Shown: positions 37,544 to 46,416, numbered from the stretch's first letter. The stretch is DNA of 59,166 nucleotides from Azospirillum doebereinerae (GCF_003989665.1 NZ_RZIJ01000034.1:1-59166); one strand, 5' to 3'. A program made the numbers and translations. Notes: generated from the sequence alone by a model not told the origin.

Positions 37544-38428
37544 TCAAGGGGCGGGTGCCACCCAGGGCTCCAGCGCGCCGATCTTCTTGGCGCGCTTCTC
37601 GTCTCCCGACAGCTTGAAGTTGTGCTGGTACGGCGCGCTCTCGAAGGAGCCGTAGCCGGGGTTGGCGAGCATCAGCCAGTCACGGCCGAAATGGGCCTTG
37701 TCGGCCTCGAACGCCTTCAGCCGCTCGGCCTCGCCGCCGCTCGACGCGTCGGAGAAATCCCCGTAATTGTCGCCGAACAGCAGGACGATGCGGTAATCCT
37801 TGGCGATCACCGCCCGGCGCGTGCTCTTGGCCGAGCCCCAGTCCGGCTTTTCCTTGGACATCAGGAAGGTGTCCACGTTGCCGCCCATCGGGAAGCCCAG
37901 CGCCTGCGCGTTGCGTCGGGTCGGCTCCTCCTGGTCGCCGGTGCGGTTGGAGACGTAGAACACCTTTACGCCCTTCGACTCGGCGTATTGGGTGAACTCC
38001 ACGGCGCCCGGCACAGCGGTCGCCTTCTCGGCCTTCACCCAGGCGTCCCAGGTCTTGGGCGAGAAATCGGTGCCGGTGGTCACCAAGCCGACCTGATAGG
38101 CCGAGTTGTCCATCGCCGTCTCGTCCAGATCCAGCACGACGGCGGGCGGCAGATCCTGATACGCCCCGGTCTGCTCGGGCGCCGCCGTCCAGCTCTTGTC
38201 GGCCAGCGCCTTGTCGAGCTGGATCTTGCCCAGCGCGTAGACCGCCAGCGCGTTCGCCTTGTACTCGACCGAGCGCTGCATCCACAGCTCGGCGTTCAGC
38301 AGGTCGTTCTGGGGAACCGGGTCGGCGGCCAGCGCCGGGGCAACGGCCATCAGGGACACGGCAACCGCACCGGACAGAAGCCACGGCGACCGCGCGGCGC
38401 CAGCGGATCGGATCATCGACACACCCAT
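37544..38428 (-). CDS. secreted acid phosphatase, HAD class B/OmpP4 type
   Basis: 294 residues. Signal peptide ending near ALAADPVP, with no clear lipobox Cys. HAD motifs: VVLDLDETAMDNS (motif I, nucleophile Asp and acid Asp), FYVSNRTGDQE (motif II), and LLFGDNYGDFSD (motif IV). The insert and the order match the lipoprotein e(P4)/5'-nucleotidase group, which dephosphorylates nucleotides and other phosphomonoesters in the periplasm. ATG at 38428 or 38416. Confidence 0.88.
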   Translation of the reverse strand: MGVSMIRSAGAARSPWLLSGAVAVSLMAVAPALAADPVPQNDLLNAELWMQRSVEYKANALAVYALGKIQLDKALADKSWTAAPEQTGAYQDLPPAVVLDLDETAMDNSAYQVGLVTTGTDFSPKTWDAWVKAEKATAVPGAVEFTQYAESKGVKVFYVSNRTGDQEEPTRRNAQALGFPMGGNVDTFLMSKEKPDWGSAKSTRRAVIAKDYRIVLLFGDNYGDFSDASSGGEAERLKAFEADKAHFGRDWLMLANPGYGSFESAPYQHNFKLSGDEKRAKKIGALEPWVAPAP

Positions 38429-38601
38429 CGTTCAGTGTCATCAAAGCGTCATCGAAGCACAGTTCCGCGCACTTGGCGATGCGTTCCTGACGACTGGGAT
38501 GCGCCGTCTTTTTCGGACGGAAATCCGCCGGCCGTCGCGGCATACTCGCGGATGCCGGACTCGCTTCCGGCCTCTCCAAACAACAACACAGGGGGTTTGC
38601 G

Positions 38602-39378
38602 ATGAGGGTGTTCCTGACGAGGCTGCTGGTCGCCGCCGCCGTGCTGACGGCCATGCCCGCCGCCTGGGCGGCCGACGATGCGTTGCAGGGGATCCGGCAG
38701 GCCGGAATCCTGCGAGTCGGCACGACCGGCGACTACAAGCCCTTCAGCTACAAGGGGGACGACGGGGCGCTGGTCGGCGCCGACGTTGAGATGGCCAAGG
38801 AGTTGGCGACCGCGCTCGGCGTGCGGGCGGAGTTCGTGCCGACCACCTGGAAGACGCTGATCGAGGATCTGAAGGCCGACAAGTTCGACGTCGCGCTGGG
38901 CGGCATCACCGTCAACCCCGACCGGGCGGCGGTCGGCGATTTCTCGGTGCCCAACGTGACCGACGGCAAGCGCCCGATCGCCCGCTGCGCCGACAAGGAG
39001 AAGTTCACCACGGTCGAGGCCATCGACCAGCCGGCCACCCGCGTCGTCGTCAACCCCGGCGGCACCAACGAGAAGTTCGCCCGCGCCTCCTTCACCAAGG
39101 CGCCGATCGAGGTCTGGCCGGACAACCGGACGATCTTCGCCCAGATCGCGGCGAACAAGGCCGACGTCATGGTCACCGACGGCGTCGAAGCCGATCTTCA
39201 GGCCAAGCTGAACCCCGGCGTGCTCTGCGCGGTCCCGGTGGCGGCCCCCTTCACCCATTTCGAGAACGCCTATCTGCTCCGCAAGGACCCCGCGCTCAAG
39301 CAGGCGGTCGACCAGTGGATGACCACCGCCCTGTCCAACGGCCTGTGGAAGGCCAAGCTCGACGCCGCCATGCGCTGA
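38602..39378 (+). CDS. pheC: periplasmic cyclohexadienyl dehydratase-like protein (PheC type)
   Basis: 258 residues. Signal peptide ending at AWA-AD (about residue 23). The fold is that of an amino-acid solute-binding protein, but the sequence follows P. aeruginosa PheC: VGTTGDYKPFSYKG, VPTTWKTLIEDL (Trp83), VVNPGGTNEKFARA (Asn151, Asn156, Lys158) and MVTDGVEADLQ with Glu196 at the position of PheC's catalytic Glu. Such enzymes turn prephenate or arogenate into phenylpyruvate or phenylalanine in the periplasm. No transport permease gene is adjacent, which favours an enzyme over an ABC binding protein. A solute-binding role is not excluded. Confidence 0.78.
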   Translation: MRVFLTRLLVAAAVLTAMPAAWAADDALQGIRQAGILRVGTTGDYKPFSYKGDDGALVGADVEMAKELATALGVRAEFVPTTWKTLIEDLKADKFDVALGGITVNPDRAAVGDFSVPNVTDGKRPIARCADKEKFTTVEAIDQPATRVVVNPGGTNEKFARASFTKAPIEVWPDNRTIFAQIAANKADVMVTDGVEADLQAKLNPGVLCAVPVAAPFTHFENAYLLRKDPALKQAVDQWMTTALSNGLWKAKLDAAMR

Positions 39379-39381
39379 ACC

Positions 39382-40311
39382 TCACGCGGCGTCCCGGCCC
39401 ATTTCGGCGATGCGCCGGGTCGCCGGGGACAGGTCGCGGAAGCTCCAGCGCAGCGGGATGGCGGCGCGCTGCCGCCACCCGCGCTCGACGCGCAGGGTCC
39501 AGGACCGCTGAGCGCCCGGCAGATCGTCCGGGCGCTCCCAATCGACCGTCACCGAGCCGGTCAGGTGCAGCGCGTCGCCGGTCGCGAAATCGACGACCAG
39601 CAGCCCGGCCTGCGGGTTCAGCAGGAAATTCCCCAGCGTGTTGAAGTAGCGATTGCCGGAATAATCGGGAATCCGCAGCCGGTCGCCGTCGATGCGGACG
39701 AAGCCCGCGGGTCCGCCCCGGTGCGACACGTCGAAACCGCCCTCCGGTCCCGGCCCGGACGAGGAGGCGACGAAGAGGGTGTCGGCGTCGGCGAGGACGC
39801 GGCGGGCCTCGGCGTCCAGCCCGCCGAGCGTCTCGCGCGGGGCCGCGACCAAGGCGGCCCCGTTTCCGTCGTCCTCCACCAACCGCCCCTGGATGTATTG
39901 CGGGCAGTTGCCGAAGCTCTGCTCGACCGCGAGGTCGAAGCCGCCGCCTTCCGTAGCGACGACCACCCCGTTGACCCGGTTGCGGCGGCGGGTCGCCAGA
40001 TCGATGCCGAGGGCCCCGACCGGAGCCCCCAGCCCCGGCCGGGCGTCCCACGCCCCGTGCTTCGGACGGACCCGCAGGAGGCGCGGGTCGGGTGAGGAGA
40101 CGAAGCCCGGCGGTCCGGTCAGCACCCCGGCCGAGGGCGCGCCCTGCGCGTCGGCCGCAGCGACCAGCAGGAAGGGCAGCAGCGGGTAGAAATCGCGGTG
40201 CTGCGGGGTCAGTTCGTCGCGGATCGGGGCGGACGGCACACGGAATCCCGCCCGTGCCTGGGCTTCCCGTTCGCCGGAATGGAAGGGATCGAGGATCGGA
40301 TCGGACGTCAT
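39382..40311 (-). CDS. pyridoxamine 5'-phosphate oxidase-like flavin protein
   Basis: 309 residues from the ATG at 40311 (MTSDPILDPFHSGEREAQAR), with GGAG 8 bases upstream. Contains the split-barrel FMN-binding fold of the PPOX family: DFYPLLPFLLVAAADAQGAP, GFVSSPDPRLLRV, and FNTLGNFLLNPQAGLLVVDF. Length and the leading GEREAQARAG are typical of the larger uncharacterised PPOX subgroup, which likely acts on a small molecule rather than on pyridoxamine phosphate. It follows the GST gene by 28 bp, in one operon. Confidence 0.85.
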   Translation of the reverse strand: MTSDPILDPFHSGEREAQARAGFRVPSAPIRDELTPQHRDFYPLLPFLLVAAADAQGAPSAGVLTGPPGFVSSPDPRLLRVRPKHGAWDARPGLGAPVGALGIDLATRRRNRVNGVVVATEGGGFDLAVEQSFGNCPQYIQGRLVEDDGNGAALVAAPRETLGGLDAEARRVLADADTLFVASSSGPGPEGGFDVSHRGGPAGFVRIDGDRLRIPDYSGNRYFNTLGNFLLNPQAGLLVVDFATGDALHLTGSVTVDWERPDDLPGAQRSWTLRVERGWRQRAAIPLRWSFRDLSPATRRIAEMGRDAA

Positions 40312-40339
40312 GGCCGTGCTCCGCGTTTCTGGGGTGGGA

Positions 40340-40963
40340 TCAGGCGGGTTGCGATACGGGGGCGTGCGGCATGGCGGTGAAGCCCGGCAGCGCCTCCACC
40401 CGCTCCAACCAGCGGCGCAGCGCCGGGTAGGGATCGAGCGCCACGCCCCCCTCCGGCGCCCGCGCGACGTAGGCGTAGCAGGCGAGGTCGGCGATGGTCG
40501 CCCGCTCGGCGGCCAGCCAGTCGCGTGCCGCCAGATGGCCGTCCATGAAGGGCAGGACACGGGCGGCGGTCGCCTGTGCGTCGGCCATCGAGTGCGGCCC
40601 GCCCCAGACGGTGAGGAAGCGCGCCCGCGACGGCCCGAAGCGGATTTCGCCGGCGGCGATGGACAGCCAGCGCTGCACCGCCGCCGCCTGGACCGGATCC
40701 TTCGGGTGCCACAGCCCCGACGCGTCGTAGCGGCCGGCGAGGTAGACCAGGATGGCGTTGGAATCCGGCACCACGGTGTCGCCGTCCACCAGGACCGGCA
40801 ACTGCCCCAGCGGGTTCATCGCCAGATACTCCTCGCTCCGCCTCAGCTCCGGGGTGGTTTCCACATAGCGGTGCCGCAGGCCGAGGATGGTCAGGAAGGC
40901 TTCCACCCGATGGGCGTGGCCGGACAGCGACATTCCGTACAGCGTGATGGTGGGTTCGGTCAT
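40340..40963 (-). CDS. glutathione S-transferase
   Basis: 207 residues. The thioredoxin-fold N-domain (ITLYGMSLSGHAHRVEAFLTIL, with Ser/His near the thiol position; NPLGQLPVLVDGD with cis-Pro; DSNAILVYLAGRY with the gamma-glutamyl Ser) and the helical C-domain (ATIADLACYAYVARAPEGGV, N-capping box) are complete. It conjugates or transfers glutathione in detoxification. First in an operon with the PPOX gene, divergent from a LysR gene. Confidence 0.92.
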   Translation of the reverse strand: MTEPTITLYGMSLSGHAHRVEAFLTILGLRHRYVETTPELRRSEEYLAMNPLGQLPVLVDGDTVVPDSNAILVYLAGRYDASGLWHPKDPVQAAAVQRWLSIAAGEIRFGPSRARFLTVWGGPHSMADAQATAARVLPFMDGHLAARDWLAAERATIADLACYAYVARAPEGGVALDPYPALRRWLERVEALPGFTAMPHAPVSQPA

Positions 40964-41073
40964 CGGGGCGTTCCTCGCAGGCGGGGGATGGGATGCCCTT
41001 AGGAAACCACTTGCGCCGGATCGGCGGAATGCCCTCTCATCGCAAGGAACTCTTGCGGAAACTGGAAGATTGC

Positions 41074-41973
41074 ATGGACCGCCTGGACGAGCTTGCGCTG
41101 TTCGTCGCCATCCTCGACGCCGGCAGCTTGGCGGGGGCGGCCAAACGGCTGCGGCGGTCGGCGGCGGCGGTGACGCGCGGCCTCGCCGGGCTGGAGGAGC
41201 GGCTGGGCGTGCGGCTGATCGAGCGCACGACGCGCAGCCTCGCGCCGACGGAGGAGGGTCGGCGGCTCGCCGAGCAGGCGCGGCGGCTGCTGGCCGACTA
41301 CGACGAGGCGCTGATCGCCGCCGGAACCGAGCGCCCCTTGAGCGGCCGGCTGCGGGTGACGGCGCCGGTGATGTTCGGGCGCAAGCACGTGACGCCGCTG
41401 GTGATCGGCTTCATGCACGCCTATCGGGACATCCGGGTCGAGCTGGAGCTGTCCGACCGCAACCTCGACCTGATCGACGCGGCGCTGGACGTCGCCATCC
41501 GCATCGGGGAATTGCCGGATTCGGGGCAGGTCGCCCGCCGGGTCGGGCAGGTCGGGCGGGTGCTGGTCGCCAGCCCGGCCTATCTGGCCGAGCGTGGAAG
41601 TCCCCGCCTGCCGGAGGATCTGGCGCGGCACGACACCATCGCCAGCGCTCCGCGTCCCAACCCGCCGGAATGGCGTTTCACGCTGGACGGGCGGGAGCGG
41701 GTGGTGCGCCTCGCTCCCCGCCTGACGGTCAGCCACGTCGAGCCGGCGCTGCTGGCCGCGCGCGAGGGGCAGGGCATCGCGCGCCCGCTCTCCTACCAGG
41801 TGGCCGAGGATCTGGCCGCCGGCACGCTGGTGCGGCTGATGCCGGAGACGGAGCCGCCGCCCCTGCCGGTCCACGTGGTGGTGCCGACGGCGCGCTTCAT
41901 GCCGGGACGGGTGCGCGCCTTCGTCGACCACGCGGTGGAGGGGCTGAGGGCGCTGGACGTGCTGCGGGGCTGA
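41074..41973 (+). CDS. LysR-family transcriptional regulator
   Basis: 299 residues from the ATG at 41074 (MDRLDELALFVAILDAG); GGAAGA lies a few bases upstream, and homology begins there. The recognition helix is at LRRSAAAVTRGLAGLEERLG and the effector domain begins GRLRVTAPVMFGRKHVTP. Divergent from the GST-PPOX operon, a layout often seen where the LysR protein responds to an electrophile or quinone. A family-A repeat follows. Confidence 0.92.
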   Translation: MDRLDELALFVAILDAGSLAGAAKRLRRSAAAVTRGLAGLEERLGVRLIERTTRSLAPTEEGRRLAEQARRLLADYDEALIAAGTERPLSGRLRVTAPVMFGRKHVTPLVIGFMHAYRDIRVELELSDRNLDLIDAALDVAIRIGELPDSGQVARRVGQVGRVLVASPAYLAERGSPRLPEDLARHDTIASAPRPNPPEWRFTLDGRERVVRLAPRLTVSHVEPALLAAREGQGIARPLSYQVAEDLAAGTLVRLMPETEPPPLPVHVVVPTARFMPGRVRAFVDHAVEGLRALDVLRG

Positions 41974-42000
41974 GCGAGCCGCGTGGTGCCTCTACGGTTG

Positions 42001-42110
42001 CCCCCTCCCTAACCCTCCCCCGCTGACGCGGGAGAGGGGACTGCCACAGGATTTTTGCAAGGGTCCGGCCCCCTCTCCCGCCAAAGGCGGGGGAGGGATG
42101 GGGAGGGGGC
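42001..42110. repeat. dispersed palindromic repeat, family A (copy 4)
   Basis: Arms CCCCCTCCCTAACCCTCCCC / GGGAGGGGGC, stems CCCGC-TGAC-GCGGG and CCCGCC-AAA-GGCGGG. Lies between the convergent LysR and chemoreceptor genes. The loop contains ATTTTTGCAAG, unlike copies 1 and 2. Confidence 0.85.
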
Positions 42111-42128
42111 AGCTGTGGCCGAGAATTC

Positions 42129-43850
42129 TCACGCCGCGCGGATGCCGGCGAGGAAGCGCTCCATCTCGGCCTGGAATTCGTGGGCGTGGCGGGACAGGGT
42201 CTCGCCCGCCCCCAGAACCTGCGCCGCCGCCGCCCCGGTGTCGCGGGACGCGCGGGTGACCTGATCGAGGCTGGCCGAGACGTGCTGCGTGCCGGTCGCC
42301 GCCTGCTGGACGTTGCGGGAAACTTCGCCGGCCGCCGCCGTCTGCTGGTCGACCGCCGCCGCGATGGAGCTCGCCACCGCGTGCATCGACTCGATGGTCG
42401 CGCCGATGGCGGCGATGGCCTGCACCGCCCCGTCGGTGGCGTCGCGCATGGCGGCGACCTGGGCGCCGATCTCCTCCGTCGCGCGGGCGGTCTGGTTGGC
42501 CAGCGCCTTCACCTCGCCGGCCACCACCGCGAAGCCCTTCCCCGCCTCACCCGCGCGGGCGGCCTCGATGGTGGCGTTCAGCGCCAGGAGGTTGGTCTGG
42601 TCGGCGATGTCGTGGATCAGCTTGACCACCCGGCCGATGCGGTCCGCCGCCTCGGCCAGCGCCCGCACGGTCAGGTCGGTGCTCTCCGCCTGCCGCTTGC
42701 CCTCGCCGACGATGCCGGTGGACTGCACCACCTGATGGGCGATGTCGCGCACCGTCGCCGTCATCTGCTCGGTCGCGGTCGCCATGCTCGCGACGTTGGC
42801 GGAGGTCTGCTGCGCCGTCGCGGCACAGTTCGCGGCCTGCCGGTTGGTCTGTTCGGCCACCAGGGTCAGGCCGCGCGCGGTCCCGTCCAGCGTCGTCGCC
42901 GACTCGACCACCGTGCCGAAGACGCGGGTGGCGGAGCCGGCGAACTGGTCGATGAGACGCTCCACCGTCAGGGCGCGGCGGTAACGGGCGGCCTCGGCGG
43001 CGGCGTGTTCGGCGGCCAGACGCTCGCGGTCGAGCGCGTTGCGGCGGAAGACCTGGAGCGCGCGGCCCATGTCGCCGATCTCGTCGCGGCTGTCGTGCTG
43101 CGGGCACGCGCTGGCGGTGTCCCCGGCGGCCAGCGCGTTCATCGCGTCGGTCATCCGGCGCAGCGGCCGGGCGATGAAGCGGCTGCCGACCGCCGAGGCC
43201 AGCGCCGTCCCCCCCAGCGTGCCGCCGGCCAGGATCGCCAGCATCAGCGCCATGCGCTCGCGGGTGTGGCGGTCCATGGCGGCGTTGAGGTCCTCGACCT
43301 CGGCGGCGTTGCGGGCGGCCAGCGCCTGGATCAGGTCGTTCAGCGCCTTGCGGTTGGTCCGGTTGGCGTCGTTGTCGCCATAGGCCCGCGCGGCCGGCAG
43401 TTCGTCCTCGCGCGCCAGCCGCACCAGCTCGGTGCGGAAGCGGATGAACTCCCGCGCGCGGGCCGTGGCGGCGTCGAGGTCGCCACCGTGGCCCGGCGGC
43501 AGCAGGGCCTGCCACTGGACCATCGCGCCGTCGAGCGCCTTGAGGCCGTCGAGCAGGGGGCGGGCGAACTTCTCCGCCTCGGCGCGGTCGCGGGCCATGT
43601 AGATGCCGCGCGAATCCATCACCACCGACAGCATCAGGCCGTTGACCCGCTCCCCCATCACGGCGCGAGCGGAGGCCAGCCGCATGTCGGCGACCAGCGC
43701 GTCGTGGGCGAGCAGCGTGTCGAGGCCGACCAAACCGACCAGCGCCGCGACGCCGGTCATCAGCCCGACCAGGAGATGGATCTTGACGCCGATCCGCAGG
43801 CGCGTGAACAGGCTGGGTGTGGTGGCAGGAGGCGTGCTGGCGGGGGTCAT
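42129..43850 (-). CDS. methyl-accepting chemotaxis protein
   Basis: 573 residues. TM1 (about 25-45) and TM2 (about 205-228) frame a four-helix-bundle type periplasmic sensor. HAMP follows (ARPLRRMTDAMNALAAGD), and the cytoplasmic coiled coil ends in the conserved hairpin tip LIHDIADQTNLLALNATIEAARAG...GFAVVAGEVKALANQTARAT. It signals through CheA/CheW to the flagella. There is no C-terminal CheR-binding pentapeptide. The ligand is unknown. Confidence 0.94.
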   Translation of the reverse strand: MTPASTPPATTPSLFTRLRIGVKIHLLVGLMTGVAALVGLVGLDTLLAHDALVADMRLASARAVMGERVNGLMLSVVMDSRGIYMARDRAEAEKFARPLLDGLKALDGAMVQWQALLPPGHGGDLDAATARAREFIRFRTELVRLAREDELPAARAYGDNDANRTNRKALNDLIQALAARNAAEVEDLNAAMDRHTRERMALMLAILAGGTLGGTALASAVGSRFIARPLRRMTDAMNALAAGDTASACPQHDSRDEIGDMGRALQVFRRNALDRERLAAEHAAAEAARYRRALTVERLIDQFAGSATRVFGTVVESATTLDGTARGLTLVAEQTNRQAANCAATAQQTSANVASMATATEQMTATVRDIAHQVVQSTGIVGEGKRQAESTDLTVRALAEAADRIGRVVKLIHDIADQTNLLALNATIEAARAGEAGKGFAVVAGEVKALANQTARATEEIGAQVAAMRDATDGAVQAIAAIGATIESMHAVASSIAAAVDQQTAAAGEVSRNVQQAATGTQHVSASLDQVTRASRDTGAAAAQVLGAGETLSRHAHEFQAEMERFLAGIRAA

Positions 43851-43899
43851 GGCGGGGGTTCCGGGGTTGGCGGTGCCCCCCCGGCCCCCGCCGCCCGCG

Positions 43900-45195
43900 T
43901 CAGTCGGCGAGGCGCGTCGTCAGGCGCGGGGCGGCGCGCGTCGCGGCGGCGACGGTGCGGGTCCGCATCGGTTTCAGGACGAACAGAGCGAGGAAGGCGG
44001 CCAGCGCGTTGACGATGGCGACGCTGTAGAACACCGTCTGCCAGCTTCCCGACGCCTCCACCATGATGTTGCCGAACGGCACCAGCAGGGCCGCCGTGCC
44101 CTTGGCGGTGTAGAGCAGACCGGCGTTGGTCGCGGCGAACTTCGAGCCGAAGGTGTCGCCGCAGCAGGCCGGGAACAGGCTGTAGATCTCGCCCCAGGCG
44201 AAGAACACCAGACCGGTCAGCAGCACGAAGGCCACCGGGTCGCTGCCGTAGGCCGACAGCGCCATCACCCCCACCGCCTCGATGGAGAAGGCGACGAACA
44301 TGGTGTTCTCGCGCCCGATGTGGTCCGACACCCAGCCGAAGAAGGGACGGGTGATCCCGTTCAGCACGCGGTCGATCGACAGGGCGAAGGTCAGCGCCGG
44401 CAGGGTCAGGCCCAGCAGGCTGACCGGGGCCTTCTCCAGGTTGTAGTCCGCCGCGATGGGGCCGAGCTGCGCCGTCACCAGCAGGCCGCCCGCCGCCACC
44501 ATGGTGAACATCAGGTACATAACCCAGAAGACCGGCGTCCGCAGCATCTCCTGCGGGGCGTAGTGGCGCCGGGTCTGCGCGGCGGCGGCGGCTCCGGCGG
44601 GACCCTCCTTGGGCGGGGCGACCATGAACCAGGCCAGCAGGAACACCACCAGCCCCTGGCCGACGCCGAAGGCCATGAAGGTGGCCTCGTAGCCGGAGGA
44701 CTCGATCATCGTGGCGATGGGGACGACGGTCAGCGCGGAGCCGGCACCGAAGCCGGCCGCCGTGATGCCCGCCGCCAGACCGCGCCGGTCGGGAAACCAT
44801 TTCAGCGCGTTGCCGACGCAGGTGCCGTAGACCCCGCCCGCCCCGATGCCGCCGATGGCCGCCGCGACGTAGAGCAGGGCCAGCGAGTCGGCCATCGCGT
44901 TCAGCATCCAGGACAGCGCGCAGAGCACCGCCCCGATCAGCACGACGATGCGCGGCCCGAATTTGTCGACGAACCAGCCCTCGACCGGCACCAGCCAGGT
45001 CTCGGTTACCACGAAGATGGTGAAGGCGACCTGGATCGCCGTGCGGCCCCATCCGGTCTTGTCGTCGATGGGCTCGACGAACAGCGTCCAGCCGTATTGA
45101 AGATTGGCGATCATCGACATGCAGACGACGCCGATGAGCAACTGCATCCACCGCCCGCCGATTGGTCCGGCGTTGCGCGATCCCCGCAAGATCAT
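43900..45195 (-). CDS. oxlT: OxlT-type MFS transporter 1 (oxalate/formate antiporter family)
   Basis: 431 residues from the ATG at 45195 (MILRGSRNAGPIGGRWMQLL), with GGGAGGAG 5-6 bases upstream. About 12 membrane segments. Near-identical to the paralogue at 54553 over most of its length (IGVVCMSMIANLQYGWTLF, KWFPDRRGLAAGITAAGFGAG, LSIDRVLNGITRPFFGWVSD). This branch of MFS carries oxalate in exchange for formate or carbonate. A palindrome TGGCATGCCA lies 174 bp upstream. Confidence 0.88.
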   Translation of the reverse strand: MILRGSRNAGPIGGRWMQLLIGVVCMSMIANLQYGWTLFVEPIDDKTGWGRTAIQVAFTIFVVTETWLVPVEGWFVDKFGPRIVVLIGAVLCALSWMLNAMADSLALLYVAAAIGGIGAGGVYGTCVGNALKWFPDRRGLAAGITAAGFGAGSALTVVPIATMIESSGYEATFMAFGVGQGLVVFLLAWFMVAPPKEGPAGAAAAAQTRRHYAPQEMLRTPVFWVMYLMFTMVAAGGLLVTAQLGPIAADYNLEKAPVSLLGLTLPALTFALSIDRVLNGITRPFFGWVSDHIGRENTMFVAFSIEAVGVMALSAYGSDPVAFVLLTGLVFFAWGEIYSLFPACCGDTFGSKFAATNAGLLYTAKGTAALLVPFGNIMVEASGSWQTVFYSVAIVNALAAFLALFVLKPMRTRTVAAATRAAPRLTTRLAD

Positions 45196-45368
45196 TGCAT
45201 CTCCTCCCGTTTGCACCCGAATTCTTATGGTCGTTCGGACGGCCGGACGGGGGCCTTTGCGGCCGTTGCCTCGTTCCGGTTGCAGCGGGATGGGGTGGCG
45301 GATCTTTTTCGTGAATTCCAGGCGTGCCGGTGCCAAGGTGCCCGCCACCGATGGCTGATCGTCGCGAC

Positions 45369-45378
45369 TGGCATGCCA
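45369..45378. promoter_or_regulatory. palindrome TGGCATGCCA, variant of the TGGTATACCA operator
   Basis: A perfect 10-bp palindrome differing from TGGTATACCA by one symmetric T-to-C/A-to-G swap. On the oxlT-1 strand its left flank ATT matches the site before CBS-1. Candidate operator of the GntR protein encoded at 46485. Confidence 0.45.
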
Positions 45379-45586
45379 AATGCCCCATGCCCTCGCCAAC
45401 GATCATCCGTTTGACGGACAGTGTCAATACCAAGCAATAATCCCCCTTTGCGATTGGGGTCGTGGGGCTTTGGACCGCTAGGATCGCGCCGGATCGTCCG
45501 TGACGCCAACAATTCGCCGATGTCTTTCCGAAGGGCGGAAAAACAAAGTTTCGATTGGATCGGGAAGTTAGGAGCTTCGCGTCTCT

Positions 45587-45705
45587 TGAAGCCCTTCTCC
45601 CCTTGCGGGAGAAGGGTTGGGATGAGGGGTGCAGCCCAGCGAAAGCTGGGAAGGTTGCGTTACCCCTCACCCCAACCCCTCTCCCGCAAGGGTAGAGGGG
45701 CTTCA
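45587..45705. repeat. dispersed palindromic repeat, family B (copy 3)
   Basis: Arms TGAAGCCCTTCTCCCCTTGC / AAGGGTAGAGGGGCTTCA; one arm base differs (GGTAGAGG). The central hairpin is CCCAGC-GAAA-GCTGGG (45635-45650), with a GNRA tetraloop in place of UUCG. It sits just upstream of thiE, not between convergent genes. Confidence 0.85.
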
Positions 45706-45728
45706 CGATCGCCCTGAAGGCTTTCTTC

Positions 45729-46358
45729 ATGCCTCTGCCCACACCATCCCTGCTTGTCATCACCGACCGTTCGCAGGCGGCCTGCCCCCTGGCGGATCTG
45801 GCGGACAGGTTGTTTGCGCTGGGCCTGCGCTGGCTGTCCCTGCGCGACAAGGACCTGCCGGACGCCGACCGGCTGGACCTCGCCCGCGCGCTGGTCGGGC
45901 GGGGGCGGGCGTGGTCGGCGACGGTCACGCTGCACGGCGACCCGGCTCTCGCGCTGGCCGCCGGGGCGGCGGGGGTGCATCTGCCGGACGGCGGCGACGC
46001 GGCGGCGGCGCGGGCGCTGCTGGGGGAGGGGGCGCTGATCGGAGTCTCGGCCCACGACGCGGCCGGGCTGGCGCGCGCGGCGGCGCAGGGCGCCGACTAC
46101 GCCACCCTGTCGCCGGTCTTCGCGTCGGCGAGCAAACCCGGCTACGGCCCGTGGCTCGGCGTGGACGGGCTGCGGCGGATGGCGGCCGACTCGGGGCTTC
46201 CGGTCGTCGCGCTGGGCGGGGTGGAGACGCCCGACGCCGTGCTCGCCTGCCGGGAATCGGGCGCCGCCGGGGTGGCGGCGATGGGCGTGGCGATGCGCGA
46301 TCCGGCGGCGGTGGCGGGGCTGTTGGCGGCCTTGGCGGCGCCCCGCGCGGCCCCCTGA
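45729..46358 (+). CDS. thiE: thiamine phosphate synthase/TenI-like protein
   Basis: 209 residues, a TIM barrel. Family landmarks: SLRDKDLPDADRLDLARAL (ThiE has YRxK), GAAGVHLPDGGDAAAARAL (ThiE GVHLGQxD), LIGVSAHDAAG, DYATLSPVFASASKPGYGP (phosphate pocket) and VVALGGVETPD. Several ThiE active-site positions deviate (LPDGGD rather than GQxD), so it may be a TenI-type aminopyrimidine-linked enzyme rather than a true thiamine phosphate synthase. GAAGG precedes the ATG at 45729. No other thi gene lies next to it. Confidence 0.75.
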   Translation: MPLPTPSLLVITDRSQAACPLADLADRLFALGLRWLSLRDKDLPDADRLDLARALVGRGRAWSATVTLHGDPALALAAGAAGVHLPDGGDAAAARALLGEGALIGVSAHDAAGLARAAAQGADYATLSPVFASASKPGYGPWLGVDGLRRMAADSGLPVVALGGVETPDAVLACRESGAAGVAAMGVAMRDPAAVAGLLAALAAPRAAP

Positions 46359-46403
46359 TTCCGCCGGATAGTCCTGGACTTTTCAGGACATTGGATGCAT
46401 CTG

Positions 46404-46416
46404 GTATGTGAGATAC
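46404..46416. promoter_or_regulatory. weak inverted repeat upstream of the GntR gene
   Basis: GTAT (46404-46407) and ATAC (46413-46416) around GTGAG, about 70 bp before the GntR start, in the context CTGGTATGTGAGATACG. A degenerate form of the TGGTATACCA operator, suggesting possible self-regulation. Confidence 0.3.

Larger units (their letters stand above)
45196..45728. other. 533-bp gene-free region between oxlT-1 and thiE
   Basis: The left part is the oxlT-1 promoter region and holds the palindrome TGGCATGCCA (45369-45378). An AT-richer stretch follows (about 45500-45570) with no supported gene, then repeat B copy 3 (45587-45705) directly before thiE. No TPP riboswitch signature (CUGAGA) was found ahead of thiE. 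Confidence 0.5.

Noticed and set aside
45379..45728. TPP riboswitch upstream of thiE
   Set aside because: No conserved riboswitch core; the space is filled by repeat B and AT-rich DNA.
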